Below, piece after piece: positions 35,023 to 43,588 of a stretch of 64,000 nucleotides of DNA. This DNA comes from Hoyosella subflava DQS3-9A1 (GTDB taxonomy: Bacteria; Actinomycetota; Actinomycetes; Mycobacteriales; Mycobacteriaceae), in assembly GCF_000214175.1 (NCBI RefSeq), contig NC_015564.1, positions 4,650,001 through 4,714,000 of the forward strand. The letters run 5' to 3'. The notes beneath the pieces were generated by a model that was not told the origin of the DNA, did not search any database, and was given only the letters and a program-made list of their open reading frames with translations. Made by a program: the position numbers and the translations under genes. Numbering within the stretch: position 1 is the stretch's first letter; each line of letters begins with the position of its first letter.

Positions 35023-35054
35023 GCCCCTAGTTTTAGGGGCACTAGAACTAGGGG
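35023..35054. promoter_or_regulatory. Alternative stem-loops of CCCCTA half-sites
   Basis: GCCCCTA (35023-35029) pairs with TAGGGGC (35034-35040), giving a 7-bp stem with a 4-nt loop. The same left arm, as CCCCTAGTT (35024-35032), also pairs perfectly with AACTAGGGG (35046-35054). The two folds exclude each other. It lies in the 214-bp spacer between the kinase-like gene and the free HTH gene; it is a candidate operator of the LuxR-type proteins or an attenuator. Confidence 0.65.
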
Positions 35055-35155
35055 ATTTCCAACTAATCGGACATCGCCTAATGTTTGGCATTATCGGAGG
35101 CGGGTACTGCCCTCACTCCGGCAAGACTGACAACACAGAAGTGAGGTCCGATCTC

Positions 35156-35482
35156 ATGAGTGCCCCATCACCTCTGCATCCTCAGCACGAGGCCGGCCAG
35201 GCTCGCACGGTTGAGCCCGCCCTTCGGCACCTCGCACTCGTCCGCTCAGCCCGAAATCGCCCCGCACTGTCCCCCCGCGAAATCGAAGTTCTGCGCGCCT
35301 GGTTCGCAAGCGATTCGAAAACCACGGTGGCCAGTAATCTTTCAGTTTCCCTCGGTACAGTGAACACCCACCTTGCGCGCGTTCGCTCGAAGTACGCAGC
35401 GGTTGGCCGCACCGCGCCCACGAAGGCCGCGCTTGTAGCCCGCGCCCTCCAGGATGGACTCGTCCAGCTCGAGGAACTCTAG
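35156..35482 (+). CDS. Stand-alone LuxR-type HTH protein
   Basis: The protein is 108 aa. A 30-residue polar leader is followed by a NarL/LuxR HTH: LSPREIEVLRAWFASDSKTTVASNLSVSLGTVNTHLARVRSKYAAVGRTAPTK. No receiver domain is present, so it cannot be phosphorylated in the usual way. It is a sibling of the HTH domains at 32400-32600 and 35500-35700. The last 4 bp overlap the stop of the convergent pseudo-receiver gene. Start at ATG 35156, with GTG 35141 possible. Confidence 0.88.
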   Translation: MSAPSPLHPQHEAGQARTVEPALRHLALVRSARNRPALSPREIEVLRAWFASDSKTTVASNLSVSLGTVNTHLARVRSKYAAVGRTAPTKAALVARALQDGLVQLEEL

Positions 35483-36090
35483 ACGGACGACCAGTGGTTG
35501 CGGCATGGACACGGAATAAGCCCGTCTTCCAGCGCGCATCGCAGCAGGCCCACCTTCCCTTCAGCAGCGCGACCAGCAGAAATGTACTTTGCTCGCGCCC
35601 TGTCGAGGTGCGTGGACACCGTGGTGGGGGCAACGCCAAGTTCCGCAGCAACTTCGCGCACTGTCATGCCCATTGTGTACGCGATAACCGCATCCTTCTC
35701 TCGCGCGGAAAGTTGCGGCGCAGGCCGCGCAAATCCATCGTCCGCTGGTCCGATCAACCGCTCTACGGTTGAAACGACAGTCTTTGTATCGATTGCATAG
35801 TGCAGCCACGCCGCATCTGGTACTGCAGTTGCCATCTCGGGGTCTCGCGCACCCAAAACGACCACCGGTGCGTCGCGGGGTGCCAGCACCCGGAAACGGT
35901 CCGCGTCACGCCCTGCACCGACTGTGCGGTAGATGACGAGGTCGAATGTCGATGATCCGTTTCCCGCGCCTACTTGTGCGGCCCGGTATCCGCGTTCCCT
36001 CAGCAGTGCTGCCAGCGCGTCATCCAGGAAATCGCCGCGTCCCACGATTCCGATCCACTTGCCCACTGCTGCCGCCTCGACAAGCCTCAC
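35479..36090 (-). CDS. LuxR-type regulator with degenerate receiver
   Basis: The protein is 203 aa. The N-terminal domain has receiver-like strand pattern (WIGIVGRGDFLDDALAALL, DLVIYRTV, APVVVLGARD), but the acidic pair, the phospho-acceptor Asp and the conserved Lys are all missing. The C-terminal HTH is LSAREKDAVIAYTMGMTVREVAAELGVAPTTVSTHLDRARAKYISAGRA. It should act without phosphorylation, perhaps by dimer mixing with the true response regulator or by ligand binding. The GTG start at 36090 has GAGGAA close upstream. It faces the stand-alone HTH gene tail to tail. Confidence 0.85.
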   Translation of the reverse strand: MRLVEAAAVGKWIGIVGRGDFLDDALAALLRERGYRAAQVGAGNGSSTFDLVIYRTVGAGRDADRFRVLAPRDAPVVVLGARDPEMATAVPDAAWLHYAIDTKTVVSTVERLIGPADDGFARPAPQLSAREKDAVIAYTMGMTVREVAAELGVAPTTVSTHLDRARAKYISAGRAAEGKVGLLRCALEDGLIPCPCRNHWSSV

Positions 36091-36513
36091 TTCCTCACTG
36101 CCCTTCTCGCTTGCGCGTCCCGATGGATCAGTTACGCCGCAGGCATCTGCTGGACGCGTACGCTACCTGCATTGAACGCCACAGAACGGACATGCACAAT
36201 CCGGCAATATTGCTGTCGGACAAAGAACCGACACATGATCGCCGAAATAGGCGCACAATCGGATCATGGGCAGCACGATTAGTACCCCGCAACACGGCAC
36301 CGCTGTCGGGTCCGTGCGGTCAGTTCGAACGCGGGCGCACTCTTCAGTTAATTCCACAGAATCGGTCACACCACGGTGGACGTGGGTCCAATCGCGATGG
36401 TCCGGTACACCTGCGAGAATAATCTTCAGCAAAACCCGGGAGAGGAGCTACTGGTAATTACGAGGACTTTCTGACTAACCAATACCGACAAATTTGACTT
36501 CAGGGGTAAAAGA
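36091..36513. other. Non-coding spacer upstream of proline dehydrogenase
   Basis: I find no supported gene; the open frames here lack family resemblance and good ribosome binding sites. A short inverted repeat TGTCGG / CCGACA spans 36213-36232. The promoters of the divergent pseudo-receiver and proline dehydrogenase genes must lie here. Confidence 0.5.
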
Positions 36514-37437
36514 ATGCTCCGCCGCTTATTGCTGAATGCATCGGATTCGCCGCGCGCCCGGCACTTCACCGAGAACAGCCGTATGGCGCGCCCGCTTGTT
36601 AGCAGGTTCATCGCCGGCGACTCACTCGAGGCCGCGTTGCCCGCAGTTCGCGAGCTCGTCCAGGACCGGTACGTGAGTCTTGATCATCTTGGTGAATTCA
36701 CAACTGACGACTCAATCGTGCGTGATGCGGTCACCCTCTACACCGATGTACTCGACAAACTCGCTGACGACGGGATCGCTGATCGTGTCGAGCTCTCCGT
36801 CAAGCTCTCCTCACTTGGATCAGCCCTCACTCGCGATGCATTTCCTGCGACGCTGGCTGCGGCGCAGGAGATTTGCGCTGCTGCGGACGCTGCGGGGACA
36901 TGCGTGACCGTCGACATGGAAGGAGCTGGGACTACGGATCTCACGTTGTCCGTTGTCCGCGCACTTCGTCGGGACTTCCCGAAGACTGGCCTAGTTCTGC
37001 AGGCCCACCTGCGCCGCACCGAAAGTGACTGCCGCGAGATCGCCAACTCTGGCACCCGGGTGCGCCTTTGCAAGGGCGCGTACCAGCACCCAGCGGACGC
37101 CGTCTACAGCACCCGCGAGGAGGTCCGTGAATCCTTTCGCAGGTGCCTTTCGATCCTCGTGAGCTCCGATACCTACCCGATGGTGGCAACGCACGACCCC
37201 GTTCTCATTGATTTTGCGGCGAGCCTCGCCGCTCGCACGAAGTGCGGGCGCGGCGATTTCGAGTATCAGATGTTTTACGGCATCCGCCCTGCAGAGCAAG
37301 TGCGACTTGCAGCCGAAGGTGCGAAAGTGCGCGTCTACGTCCCATTCGGGACGGAGTGGTACCCCTACTTCATGCGGCGACTTGCTGAACACCCGTCAAA
37401 CTTGTTCTTTTTGCTGCGGGGCGAGGGCCCCGCCTAG
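36514..37437 (+). CDS. Proline dehydrogenase (monofunctional)
   Basis: The protein is 307 aa with the PRODH TIM barrel: VELSVKLSSLG, VTVDMEGAG, GLVLQAHLRRTESD, VRLCKGAYQHP, PMVATHDP, EYQMFYGIRP and RVYVPFGTEWYPYFMRRLAE, which includes the FAD- and substrate-contacting residues. It oxidises proline to pyrroline-5-carboxylate. The partner P5C dehydrogenase gene, often adjacent, is absent from the island, so it must be elsewhere. AGGGG precedes the ATG. The gene is followed by an unrelated secreted protein gene. Confidence 0.93.
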   Translation: MLRRLLLNASDSPRARHFTENSRMARPLVSRFIAGDSLEAALPAVRELVQDRYVSLDHLGEFTTDDSIVRDAVTLYTDVLDKLADDGIADRVELSVKLSSLGSALTRDAFPATLAAAQEICAAADAAGTCVTVDMEGAGTTDLTLSVVRALRRDFPKTGLVLQAHLRRTESDCREIANSGTRVRLCKGAYQHPADAVYSTREEVRESFRRCLSILVSSDTYPMVATHDPVLIDFAASLAARTKCGRGDFEYQMFYGIRPAEQVRLAAEGAKVRVYVPFGTEWYPYFMRRLAEHPSNLFFLLRGEGPA

Positions 37438-37524
37438 CCGAGATGGTCTCGTACACACGCCAATCGATGATCCGCCCGGCGCAAAGTGTTAATGTGATCT
37501 GCACCACAGCACTTGGAGGGCATG

Positions 37525-38433
37525 GTGGTCGAACCTGCGAACCCGATACGCGCGATAAGCGCGCGGAGCGCAGGAATCCTCATGTCCATACTCACCATCT
37601 GCCTGCTCATCGCGTCAGCGCCACCAGCCACCGCAAGAGAAGAACCCGACCTCACCCTCCCGAGCGACGCTCTTAGTCAGGCGGTCTCGTGCCACGCCGG
37701 TCAAGAGGTACAGCTGAGCAGGCGGCCCGAACCACTGCTCCTCGTTCCCGGGGCAGGTGCTGCCGTGAGTCAAGGACTCCTCGACGAGTTGCTTGCCGCT
37801 GGTCACACCGCGTGCGTTCTCACACCGCCGGATATCCATGCGCGCAAGCCGCATCTCTACTCCGAGTATGTCGTCAACGCGGTGCGCGCGATGGAGGCGG
37901 TCCACGGCGACCGTATCAGCGTGGTCGGTTCCGACGATGGCGCCACGATTGCGCTGGGAACACTGCACCAATGGCCTTCCACCGCCCCCGCAGTAAAAGC
38001 CGTAGTCAGCATCGCGCCGCGCTTCTCAACTCCCCTGCTAGCTTCCGGCGACGCCGCGGCGCGCTGGTACTCGACTTTCGAGAACCGCAGCCTGCCTTCC
38101 GGACCCAGCTATACAGCCGTCGTTCACAGCAACGACGCCCGCACCCTCGCGGGCCACGTTAGCCTGCCTGAGAACTCGCCGCCCCTGGCCGCCATGACGG
38201 TAGTTGCGGTGCAAGATGCCTGTCCATGGCTACCTCCTGAAGCACGCATAATCGGGACGACGGCTCAGGACCGGCTCGACGATCTCCTCCGCACCCAGAA
38301 CGTGTCGCTAGCCGACGACCCAATCGCACAGAAACTCACGGCCGCAGTTCTGGCTGCCTCTGCCGCGACTGATGTCCTCTCGGATGCAGCCACTTCGGCA
38401 GCCATCGCGGGGGCGCGTCAGGCTTGCCAGTGA
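37525..38433 (+). CDS. Secreted alpha/beta-hydrolase-fold protein, atypical nucleophile
   Basis: The protein is 302 aa. A signal peptide (about residues 15-38, ending PATA) precedes a lipase-B-like hydrolase fold: EPLLLVPGAGAAV, GHTACVLTPPDI and an elbow VVGSDDGATIAL. In the elbow the usual GxSxG is GSDDG, so Asp occupies the nucleophile position. It may be a dehalogenase- or epoxide-hydrolase-like enzyme, or a non-catalytic relative. GGAGGG 4 nt before GTG 37525 decides the start over ATG 37522. Its last 98 bp overlap the 3' end of the convergent glycosyltransferase gene. Confidence 0.75.
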   Translation: MVEPANPIRAISARSAGILMSILTICLLIASAPPATAREEPDLTLPSDALSQAVSCHAGQEVQLSRRPEPLLLVPGAGAAVSQGLLDELLAAGHTACVLTPPDIHARKPHLYSEYVVNAVRAMEAVHGDRISVVGSDDGATIALGTLHQWPSTAPAVKAVVSIAPRFSTPLLASGDAAARWYSTFENRSLPSGPSYTAVVHSNDARTLAGHVSLPENSPPLAAMTVVAVQDACPWLPPEARIIGTTAQDRLDDLLRTQNVSLADDPIAQKLTAAVLAASAATDVLSDAATSAAIAGARQACQ

Positions 38434-39919
38434 TGACACCACCGACAGGATCGTCTACACCATGCTGGCGAACCAGGTCTTCCTGCGGCCGGTAGATCTG
38501 CCTGATAATCAGCGCGCAGAGGGCAAGAACCGCGAGATCACGAACGACGACTGTGGCCGTAAACCACTGCTCTGGCAGCCCTTTGTTGCTGATCCCGTGG
38601 TAGTACATCATTCGCGGAGCCCACACTAGGGCGTCAACGGCCATCCAGGCTAAGAGGATGCGGATGTGCGGCAAAGCGAGAACTGCAAGAGGCACGAGCC
38701 ACAGAGAGTATTGAGGGCTCCACACCTTGTTCGTCAGTAAGAAACCCGCAACTAGCAGGAAGCACAATTGCGCGACACGTGGCCGCCGCGGAGCCGTCAG
38801 CGCGATATATCCGACCCCGGCACACACGAGCAAGAAAAGCAGCAGGGACACCAAATTCAGGATTGATGGACTTTCCCCCGGAAGAAGGGGGCCATCGAAA
38901 CCTTGCCACCCTGTGAACGTGCGGATGACGTTGTAAATGGAGTCAGGGTCCATTCCACGTTCACGATTGAGGCGGAAGAATTCATTCCAGCCATTCGGAT
39001 ACAGCATTGCGATGGGCAAATTAATTGCCAGCCACGTCGCCGCGGTCGTCGCTACTGCTTGCAGCCACGAGCGCAGAGTCGCAGACCGGATCGCGAGTAC
39101 CAGAAACGCTCCGAGTATGAACAATGGGTAGAGCTTCGCCGCAGTACCCAGCCCGAGGAGGACGCCCGCGAGCATTGGCTTCTTGCGGCTCCACGCGAGG
39201 AGCGCGGTAGCGGCGAACGCCGTCGCGATGGCGTCGAAGTTGGTGAAAAGGTGCACAATCACAAGTGGTGAGATCGCGACAAGCGCAGCGTCCCAGATCC
39301 GCCGGCCCGCCAGCAGCGCTGTCGCCCAGACCGTGACGAGCCAGGCCAGCGCGAGTCCCACCGCCGAGACATTGAAGTACACAACTACAGGTAGCGCTCC
39401 CGGTAGAAGACCTGCGCGGGCACCCTCTGACCAGACGCTCCCGATCGCCGCCGCAGCGAACTGGTAGAGACCCGTGAGCACCGGATACTCCATGTACCGG
39501 GTCGTAATCGATCCGTCCGCCGCCTCTTGTTCCAGAGCGGTCTTGTAAGGGAAGGCAAGCTGATTAAGACGATGCACTCCGTAGAGGGGAACCGTGTCGG
39601 AGTAGCACAAGGCGACATACTGCCGCCCGTCACGCCAATCGATCGTCTGCGCTCCGTCCGGGCCCCCGGGATACTGCTGGATGCATGCGGCTTTGCCGAG
39701 CCAGCCGAGCGCCATAATCGCGACAGCGATCACGAGGACAACGCGTAGCGGCGTGAGGAAACGGGCCCGGCCGATAAGCGCGTGCTTGCCCACCGGGCCG
39801 CCGATGACGGTACTGAGGCGGCGCACCGTCGGGTCGGTGAGACTCGGCAGGTCCCGATCCGGCTCTGTGAGCCCTGATCGTCTCGCCTGACCTGATTGGC
39901 GTCGCCGACTGGCCGTCAC
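38336..39919 (-). CDS. Rv0051-like membrane glycosyltransferase (GT87/DUF2029)
   Basis: The protein is 527 aa. A polar N-terminus of about 50 residues precedes about ten transmembrane helices, with LCYSDTVPLYGVHRL, MEYPVLTGLYQF, LGLGTAAKLYPLFI, INLPIAM and TNKVWSPQYSLWLVPL. This is the orthologue of Rv0051, which follows ponA1 in M. tuberculosis; here its ATG overlaps the ponA1 stop by 4 bp. It probably transfers a sugar from a polyprenol donor to a cell-wall glycan outside the membrane. A shorter paralogue lies at 30521. Confidence 0.88.
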   Translation of the reverse strand: MTASRRRQSGQARRSGLTEPDRDLPSLTDPTVRRLSTVIGGPVGKHALIGRARFLTPLRVVLVIAVAIMALGWLGKAACIQQYPGGPDGAQTIDWRDGRQYVALCYSDTVPLYGVHRLNQLAFPYKTALEQEAADGSITTRYMEYPVLTGLYQFAAAAIGSVWSEGARAGLLPGALPVVVYFNVSAVGLALAWLVTVWATALLAGRRIWDAALVAISPLVIVHLFTNFDAIATAFAATALLAWSRKKPMLAGVLLGLGTAAKLYPLFILGAFLVLAIRSATLRSWLQAVATTAATWLAINLPIAMLYPNGWNEFFRLNRERGMDPDSIYNVIRTFTGWQGFDGPLLPGESPSILNLVSLLLFLLVCAGVGYIALTAPRRPRVAQLCFLLVAGFLLTNKVWSPQYSLWLVPLAVLALPHIRILLAWMAVDALVWAPRMMYYHGISNKGLPEQWFTATVVVRDLAVLALCALIIRQIYRPQEDLVRQHGVDDPVGGVITGKPDAPPRWLPKWLHPRGHQSRQRQPELRP

Positions 39920-42192
39920 GCAGCGTCAGTGGTCGCCGGTGCGGGCGTCGTTGTCACGCCCTCACCCTGTCCTGCCGGATTGCGACCAGCGCCTGGTACG
40001 ACGCCGCCGCCTGCGCCCGGCGTAGCACCACCCTGGCCGGGGGTGCCCTCTCCCTCGCCAGCTTCACCTTCTTCGGGCTCAGTTGGTGTTCCGCCGTTGT
40101 TGTTACCCGGGATCGGGATTTCGACGGTCAGACCTGGGGCGATCTCGATTGTCGCGGTGGATGCCGGTTCATCCTCTTCTTCCGTCGCCTCTTCGGTCTC
40201 TTCAGGCTCTTCAGTCTCAGTCGGCGGTACGTAGACTGGGACACCAGAGACACCACCAATGGGGTCGGGCGTCGGGAACGATTCCCATTCGGTGTTGACC
40301 AGCGCGGAATCCATCGTCGACTTCCAGATCGTCGCGGGGATTCCCGAACCGTAGATCTGGCCGCCCCAAGCGTTCACAAGCGGATCACCATCGTTGGTGC
40401 CCACCCACACAGCTGTGGAGAGCGAGGGTGTGTAACCAATCATCCAGGCATCGCGGTTGAAGCCAGTGTCACCGAGCTGCGTGGTCCCCGTTTTTGATGC
40501 CGAAGGCCTGCCGCCAGCGAGCGCGTTGCCGTTCGAGTAGGCCGCAATCGGTTCCATCGCGGACGTCGCGTTGTCCGCGACAGCAGCCCGGAGCCGTCGT
40601 TCACCATTCGGATTCCCACGGTCGAACAGGAGATTTCCGTCCGCTGTAACGACCCGCTCGACGAAGTACGGCTCATGAAACTCACCCGACGCCGCGAGCG
40701 TCGCATACGACGACGCCATGTCGATCGGGCGGACCTGGTACTGCCCGAGCACAATACCGTTGTTCGGCGGATCACCATTTTCGGTGAGAGCTTCGTGGTT
40801 CAGTCCGCGGATCTCGCGGGGAATGCCTGCTTTGTGCGCAGCTTCCTTCACGTCGAGCGGCCCGCGATCAAGCGAAAGCATGAGCCGATAAAAGGACGTG
40901 TTCAGCGACTGTTTCAGTGCTTCAGCGATCGAGCAGCGCCCGCAACTTGCTCCACCAACATTCCGGACGGTGATGCCGTGCATTGTGACCGGGCTGCTGT
41001 CGAAGGGCTGGGTAACCGGAATACCCTGTTCCAGGGCTGCAACGAGACCAAACACCTTGAAGGTAGAGCCTGTCTGCAACGGTGCCTGCGCGTAGTCGAA
41101 GCCGGTACCGTCAGTGCCGCCATAGTAAGCGCGCACGGCGCCACTGCGGGGATCCACAGACACCACTGCGGAACGAAGATTGTCGGGCTGTCCGGACAGG
41201 TTGTTCTGGACTGCGCGGACCGCCCCTTCCTGTGCAGTGCTGTCGATAGAGGTCGTGATCTGCAGGCCCTCAGTGTTAAGGGTCTGCTCCGTGATGCCGA
41301 GCGAGTGCAGTTCCTCAATGACACGGGACCTGATAAGGCCGTTCGGCCCCGGCGTCGTGGTTGCGGCCGTCGCCTCCTCTAACGACCGGTACTCCGGGTA
41401 TTGCGCCGCAGCGCGTTCACTGGCGCTCATAGCACCAATAGCGACCATGCCATCGAGTACATAACCCCAGCGGGTTTCGGCGGCTTCGCGGTTCTGCGCT
41501 GGATCCAGACGCGACGGCTGCTGGATGGTAGCCGCAAGGACCGCGCCTTCTTCAGGGGTGAGGTTGCTGACGGGTTTCCCGAAGTACGCTTCGGCTGCGG
41601 AAGCAATTCCGTACGCGTTGCGGCCGTAATAGATCGTATTGAGGTAGGCGACCAGAATGTCGTCCTTCGACCACTCCCGCGCCATCTTCGTCGCGATGAC
41701 GAGTTCCCGCATCTTGCGAACGAGCGAGCGATCCGCGCCAACCAATGCGTTTTTCACATACTGCTGGGTGATCGTCGACCCGCCGCCTGCGTCGTCACTG
41801 CCGAGAACGTTGTCCCTAACAGCTCGCGCGAGGCCGGTCACAGAGAACCCCGGGTTTGTGTAAAAGTCGCGGTCCTCCGCGGCGATGACCGCATTCAGAA
41901 CATGGTCCGGAATCTGGTCTATCGACACTTCGACCCGGTTGCCTTCCGGCGGCACGATGCGAGCGAGCTCAGTTTCACCATCATCAGTGAAAATGGTCGC
42001 CACCTGGTTAGTGGGAATGTCGCCCGGCCGCGGAACGCTCGCCGCAACGTAGTAGGCCATGAAGGTTCCGATGGGAAGCACAAGCATGACGACGAACGCA
42101 ACCGCGATGAGCCGTAGTATCAGGCCCTTGCGCGATGTGCCCTTCGTCGCCACTGGCCTTTTCCCAGCGGATGCACTTCTGGTCGAACTCAC
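39916..42192 (-). CDS. ponA1: Bifunctional penicillin-binding protein, PonA1-like
   Basis: The protein is 758 aa, class A. A short cytoplasmic tail and one transmembrane helix (about 25-50) precede a GT51 glycosyltransferase with catalytic Glu106 (IAAEDRDFY) and GGSTITQQYVKN. The transpeptidase has S376-TFK, S429-LN and K567-TG. The tail (from about 660) is rich in Pro, Glu, Thr and Gly, as in mycobacterial PonA1. It polymerises and cross-links peptidoglycan. It leads an operon with the Rv0051-like glycosyltransferase. Confidence 0.95.
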   Translation of the reverse strand: MSSTRSASAGKRPVATKGTSRKGLILRLIAVAFVVMLVLPIGTFMAYYVAASVPRPGDIPTNQVATIFTDDGETELARIVPPEGNRVEVSIDQIPDHVLNAVIAAEDRDFYTNPGFSVTGLARAVRDNVLGSDDAGGGSTITQQYVKNALVGADRSLVRKMRELVIATKMAREWSKDDILVAYLNTIYYGRNAYGIASAAEAYFGKPVSNLTPEEGAVLAATIQQPSRLDPAQNREAAETRWGYVLDGMVAIGAMSASERAAAQYPEYRSLEEATAATTTPGPNGLIRSRVIEELHSLGITEQTLNTEGLQITTSIDSTAQEGAVRAVQNNLSGQPDNLRSAVVSVDPRSGAVRAYYGGTDGTGFDYAQAPLQTGSTFKVFGLVAALEQGIPVTQPFDSSPVTMHGITVRNVGGASCGRCSIAEALKQSLNTSFYRLMLSLDRGPLDVKEAAHKAGIPREIRGLNHEALTENGDPPNNGIVLGQYQVRPIDMASSYATLAASGEFHEPYFVERVVTADGNLLFDRGNPNGERRLRAAVADNATSAMEPIAAYSNGNALAGGRPSASKTGTTQLGDTGFNRDAWMIGYTPSLSTAVWVGTNDGDPLVNAWGGQIYGSGIPATIWKSTMDSALVNTEWESFPTPDPIGGVSGVPVYVPPTETEEPEETEEATEEEDEPASTATIEIAPGLTVEIPIPGNNNGGTPTEPEEGEAGEGEGTPGQGGATPGAGGGVVPGAGRNPAGQGEGVTTTPAPATTDAA

Positions 42193-42231
42193 GATGAAAC
42201 TCCAGTCCTCGCGGTCAACATCCGGCCCGCG

Positions 42232-42651
42232 TCACTCACTGGCGGTCCGGGCACTGCGCCGCGTCCTTGTCGATCGCGATCGCCGCGGCGGAGCCTCGCC
42301 GAGAACGTACGACTGCACCAGATGGTTCCAGCTGCACGTCCGGCAAACCTCGACGACGTGAACCGTGAACTCATCTTTTGTTTGTGCCAGGCGAATGATC
42401 TCATCATTGCTCCGCGCGGAACCCGATACGGTTCCCAAGCGGTCACCGAACACCCAGGATACGATCGTTAGCTGTTCCTTACGGCAAATCGGGCACACCA
42501 CAGTACTTGGCCGTCCGTGAAACTTTGCAGCCCTAAGGAGGTAAGGGCTCGCATCGCACACCTCAGCAACTCCGACCCGGCCAGCGAACACTTCAGCCAG
42601 GACGGAGCGACGCTGGAGCGCGTAGTCCACGGTCTGCCGCTGCGATCGCAC
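42232..42651 (-). CDS. DUF5318 protein (Rv0049 orthologue)
   Basis: The protein is 139 aa. The start QRQTVDYALQRRSVLAEVF and the segment CDASPYLLRAAKFHG match Rv0049. Two CxxC motifs, CPIC and CRTC, probably bind one zinc as a ribbon, with SWNHLVQSYVLG after the second. The Arg/Ser-rich tail is poorly conserved. It lies 39 bp upstream of ponA1 in the same direction, the same context as in M. tuberculosis, so a link to cell-wall growth is plausible. Function unknown. Confidence 0.9.
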   Translation of the reverse strand: MRSQRQTVDYALQRRSVLAEVFAGRVGVAEVCDASPYLLRAAKFHGRPSTVVCPICRKEQLTIVSWVFGDRLGTVSGSARSNDEIIRLAQTKDEFTVHVVEVCRTCSWNHLVQSYVLGEAPPRRSRSTRTRRSARTASE

Positions 42652-42754
42652 ATAGACCAGAGTACGTCCGCGGTCTTACGAGCAGTCAGGCTGGTGGCGC
42701 AATTCGTAAACCAGCCACCGTCGTGATGTCTGACACTCACCGACTAGCGAGACG

Positions 42755-42797
42755 AAAGCAGCCCGGAGTGCATACTTGTGCACTTCCGGGCTGCTTT
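42755..42797 (-). terminator. Rho-independent terminator
   Basis: AAAGCAGCCCGGAGTGCA (42755-42772) pairs with TGCACTTCCGGGCTGCTTT (42779-42797), an 18-bp stem with one bulge and a six-base loop. It is followed by T-runs in both directions and lies 22 bp past the stop of the lipoprotein gene at 42820. Confidence 0.9.
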
Positions 42798-42819
42798 TTC
42801 GAGAACCTGAGTACCTGAC

Positions 42820-43242
42820 TTAGTAGCCGGTCCCTCCGGTCCCTTCTTCCTCAGGCATTCCCGTATCACCACCGGTCACTCCGGCTTCACTGATCGGGGT
42901 TTCTTCGTCACCCTCGAGCGCGCACATCGCATCGATCGAAAGCAGCGCCGAATCAATTTCCGCCTCGCTGGGGTCCTGCTGGCCCTCTTGCTCGAGGTAG
43001 TCCGTCACTGTGGTCCGCTGGGTCTCAGGATCCTGCTCCGCAAACTCGCCGCACGTGGTGTCACCCCCCTGGCCGAAGAAATCTTCGACGCCTTCAGTTG
43101 CAGTGTCACCCATGTCACCAAGCGTGTCGCCCGTGTCCTCGAGCACGTCATTGCCGTTCGTGTCGTCACCGCAGCCAGCCACCGCGAGCGCCGCTGCCGC
43201 ACCGCAGGCCGCAAAAACCACGCGGGGATTCTTCAGGTTCAT
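42820..43242 (-). CDS. Lipoprotein with HdeA-like two-cysteine domain
   Basis: The protein is 140 aa. Lipobox LAVAGC marks a lipoprotein. After a Gly/Asp/Thr-rich linker comes a 50-residue helical block bounded by cysteines (TCGEFAEQDPETQRTTV...IDAMC), resembling HdeA-type or DUF732-type small periplasmic domains. The tail is acidic and Gly-rich. AAGGAG precedes ATG 43242. The first 20 residues are nearly identical to those of the lipoprotein at 43864, so the two arose by duplication. Confidence 0.82.
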   Translation of the reverse strand: MNLKNPRVVFAACGAAAALAVAGCGDDTNGNDVLEDTGDTLGDMGDTATEGVEDFFGQGGDTTCGEFAEQDPETQRTTVTDYLEQEGQQDPSEAEIDSALLSIDAMCALEGDEETPISEAGVTGGDTGMPEEEGTGGTGY

Positions 43243-43588
43243 TCGCACTCCTTATCTGGTTCCGGGCAATCTCCGAATGCAGTAAGTCAGCAGGACAATA
43301 ACGCGTGGTGCACGTATGCAGCCAAACGCAACTACCGCCATCCCTGACTGCCCGCCAACATACACGAACTAATCAGGCGGTGAAACTATCCTGAACGTTT
43401 AAACGATTCCGTGTCTTTCGCGAGTCACGCCAAGAAGCCATTACTCGCCCCCGGGGAAACTATTCCCTGGGAGTTATGCGACTCCTGATGCCAGCTCAGC
43501 AGATTGTCGACACGGAATTATGAATGCGCCTGCACGCACGCTCGGGGGAAGAACACACCTCCGAGGTCAGGATCCCATGCGCCAGCGG
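43243..43588. other. Spacer between sibling lipoprotein genes, with hairpin
   Basis: No gene is seen. CCCGGGGAA (43450-43458) and TTCCCTGGG (43463-43471) form a 9-bp stem with a 4-nt loop, including one G-T pair. It may end transcripts of the lipoprotein gene that stops at 43589. Confidence 0.5.

Noticed and set aside
36163-36457. Possible small genes in the spacer before proline dehydrogenase
   Set aside because: No family resemblance, no convincing ribosome binding site, and competing frames on both strands.
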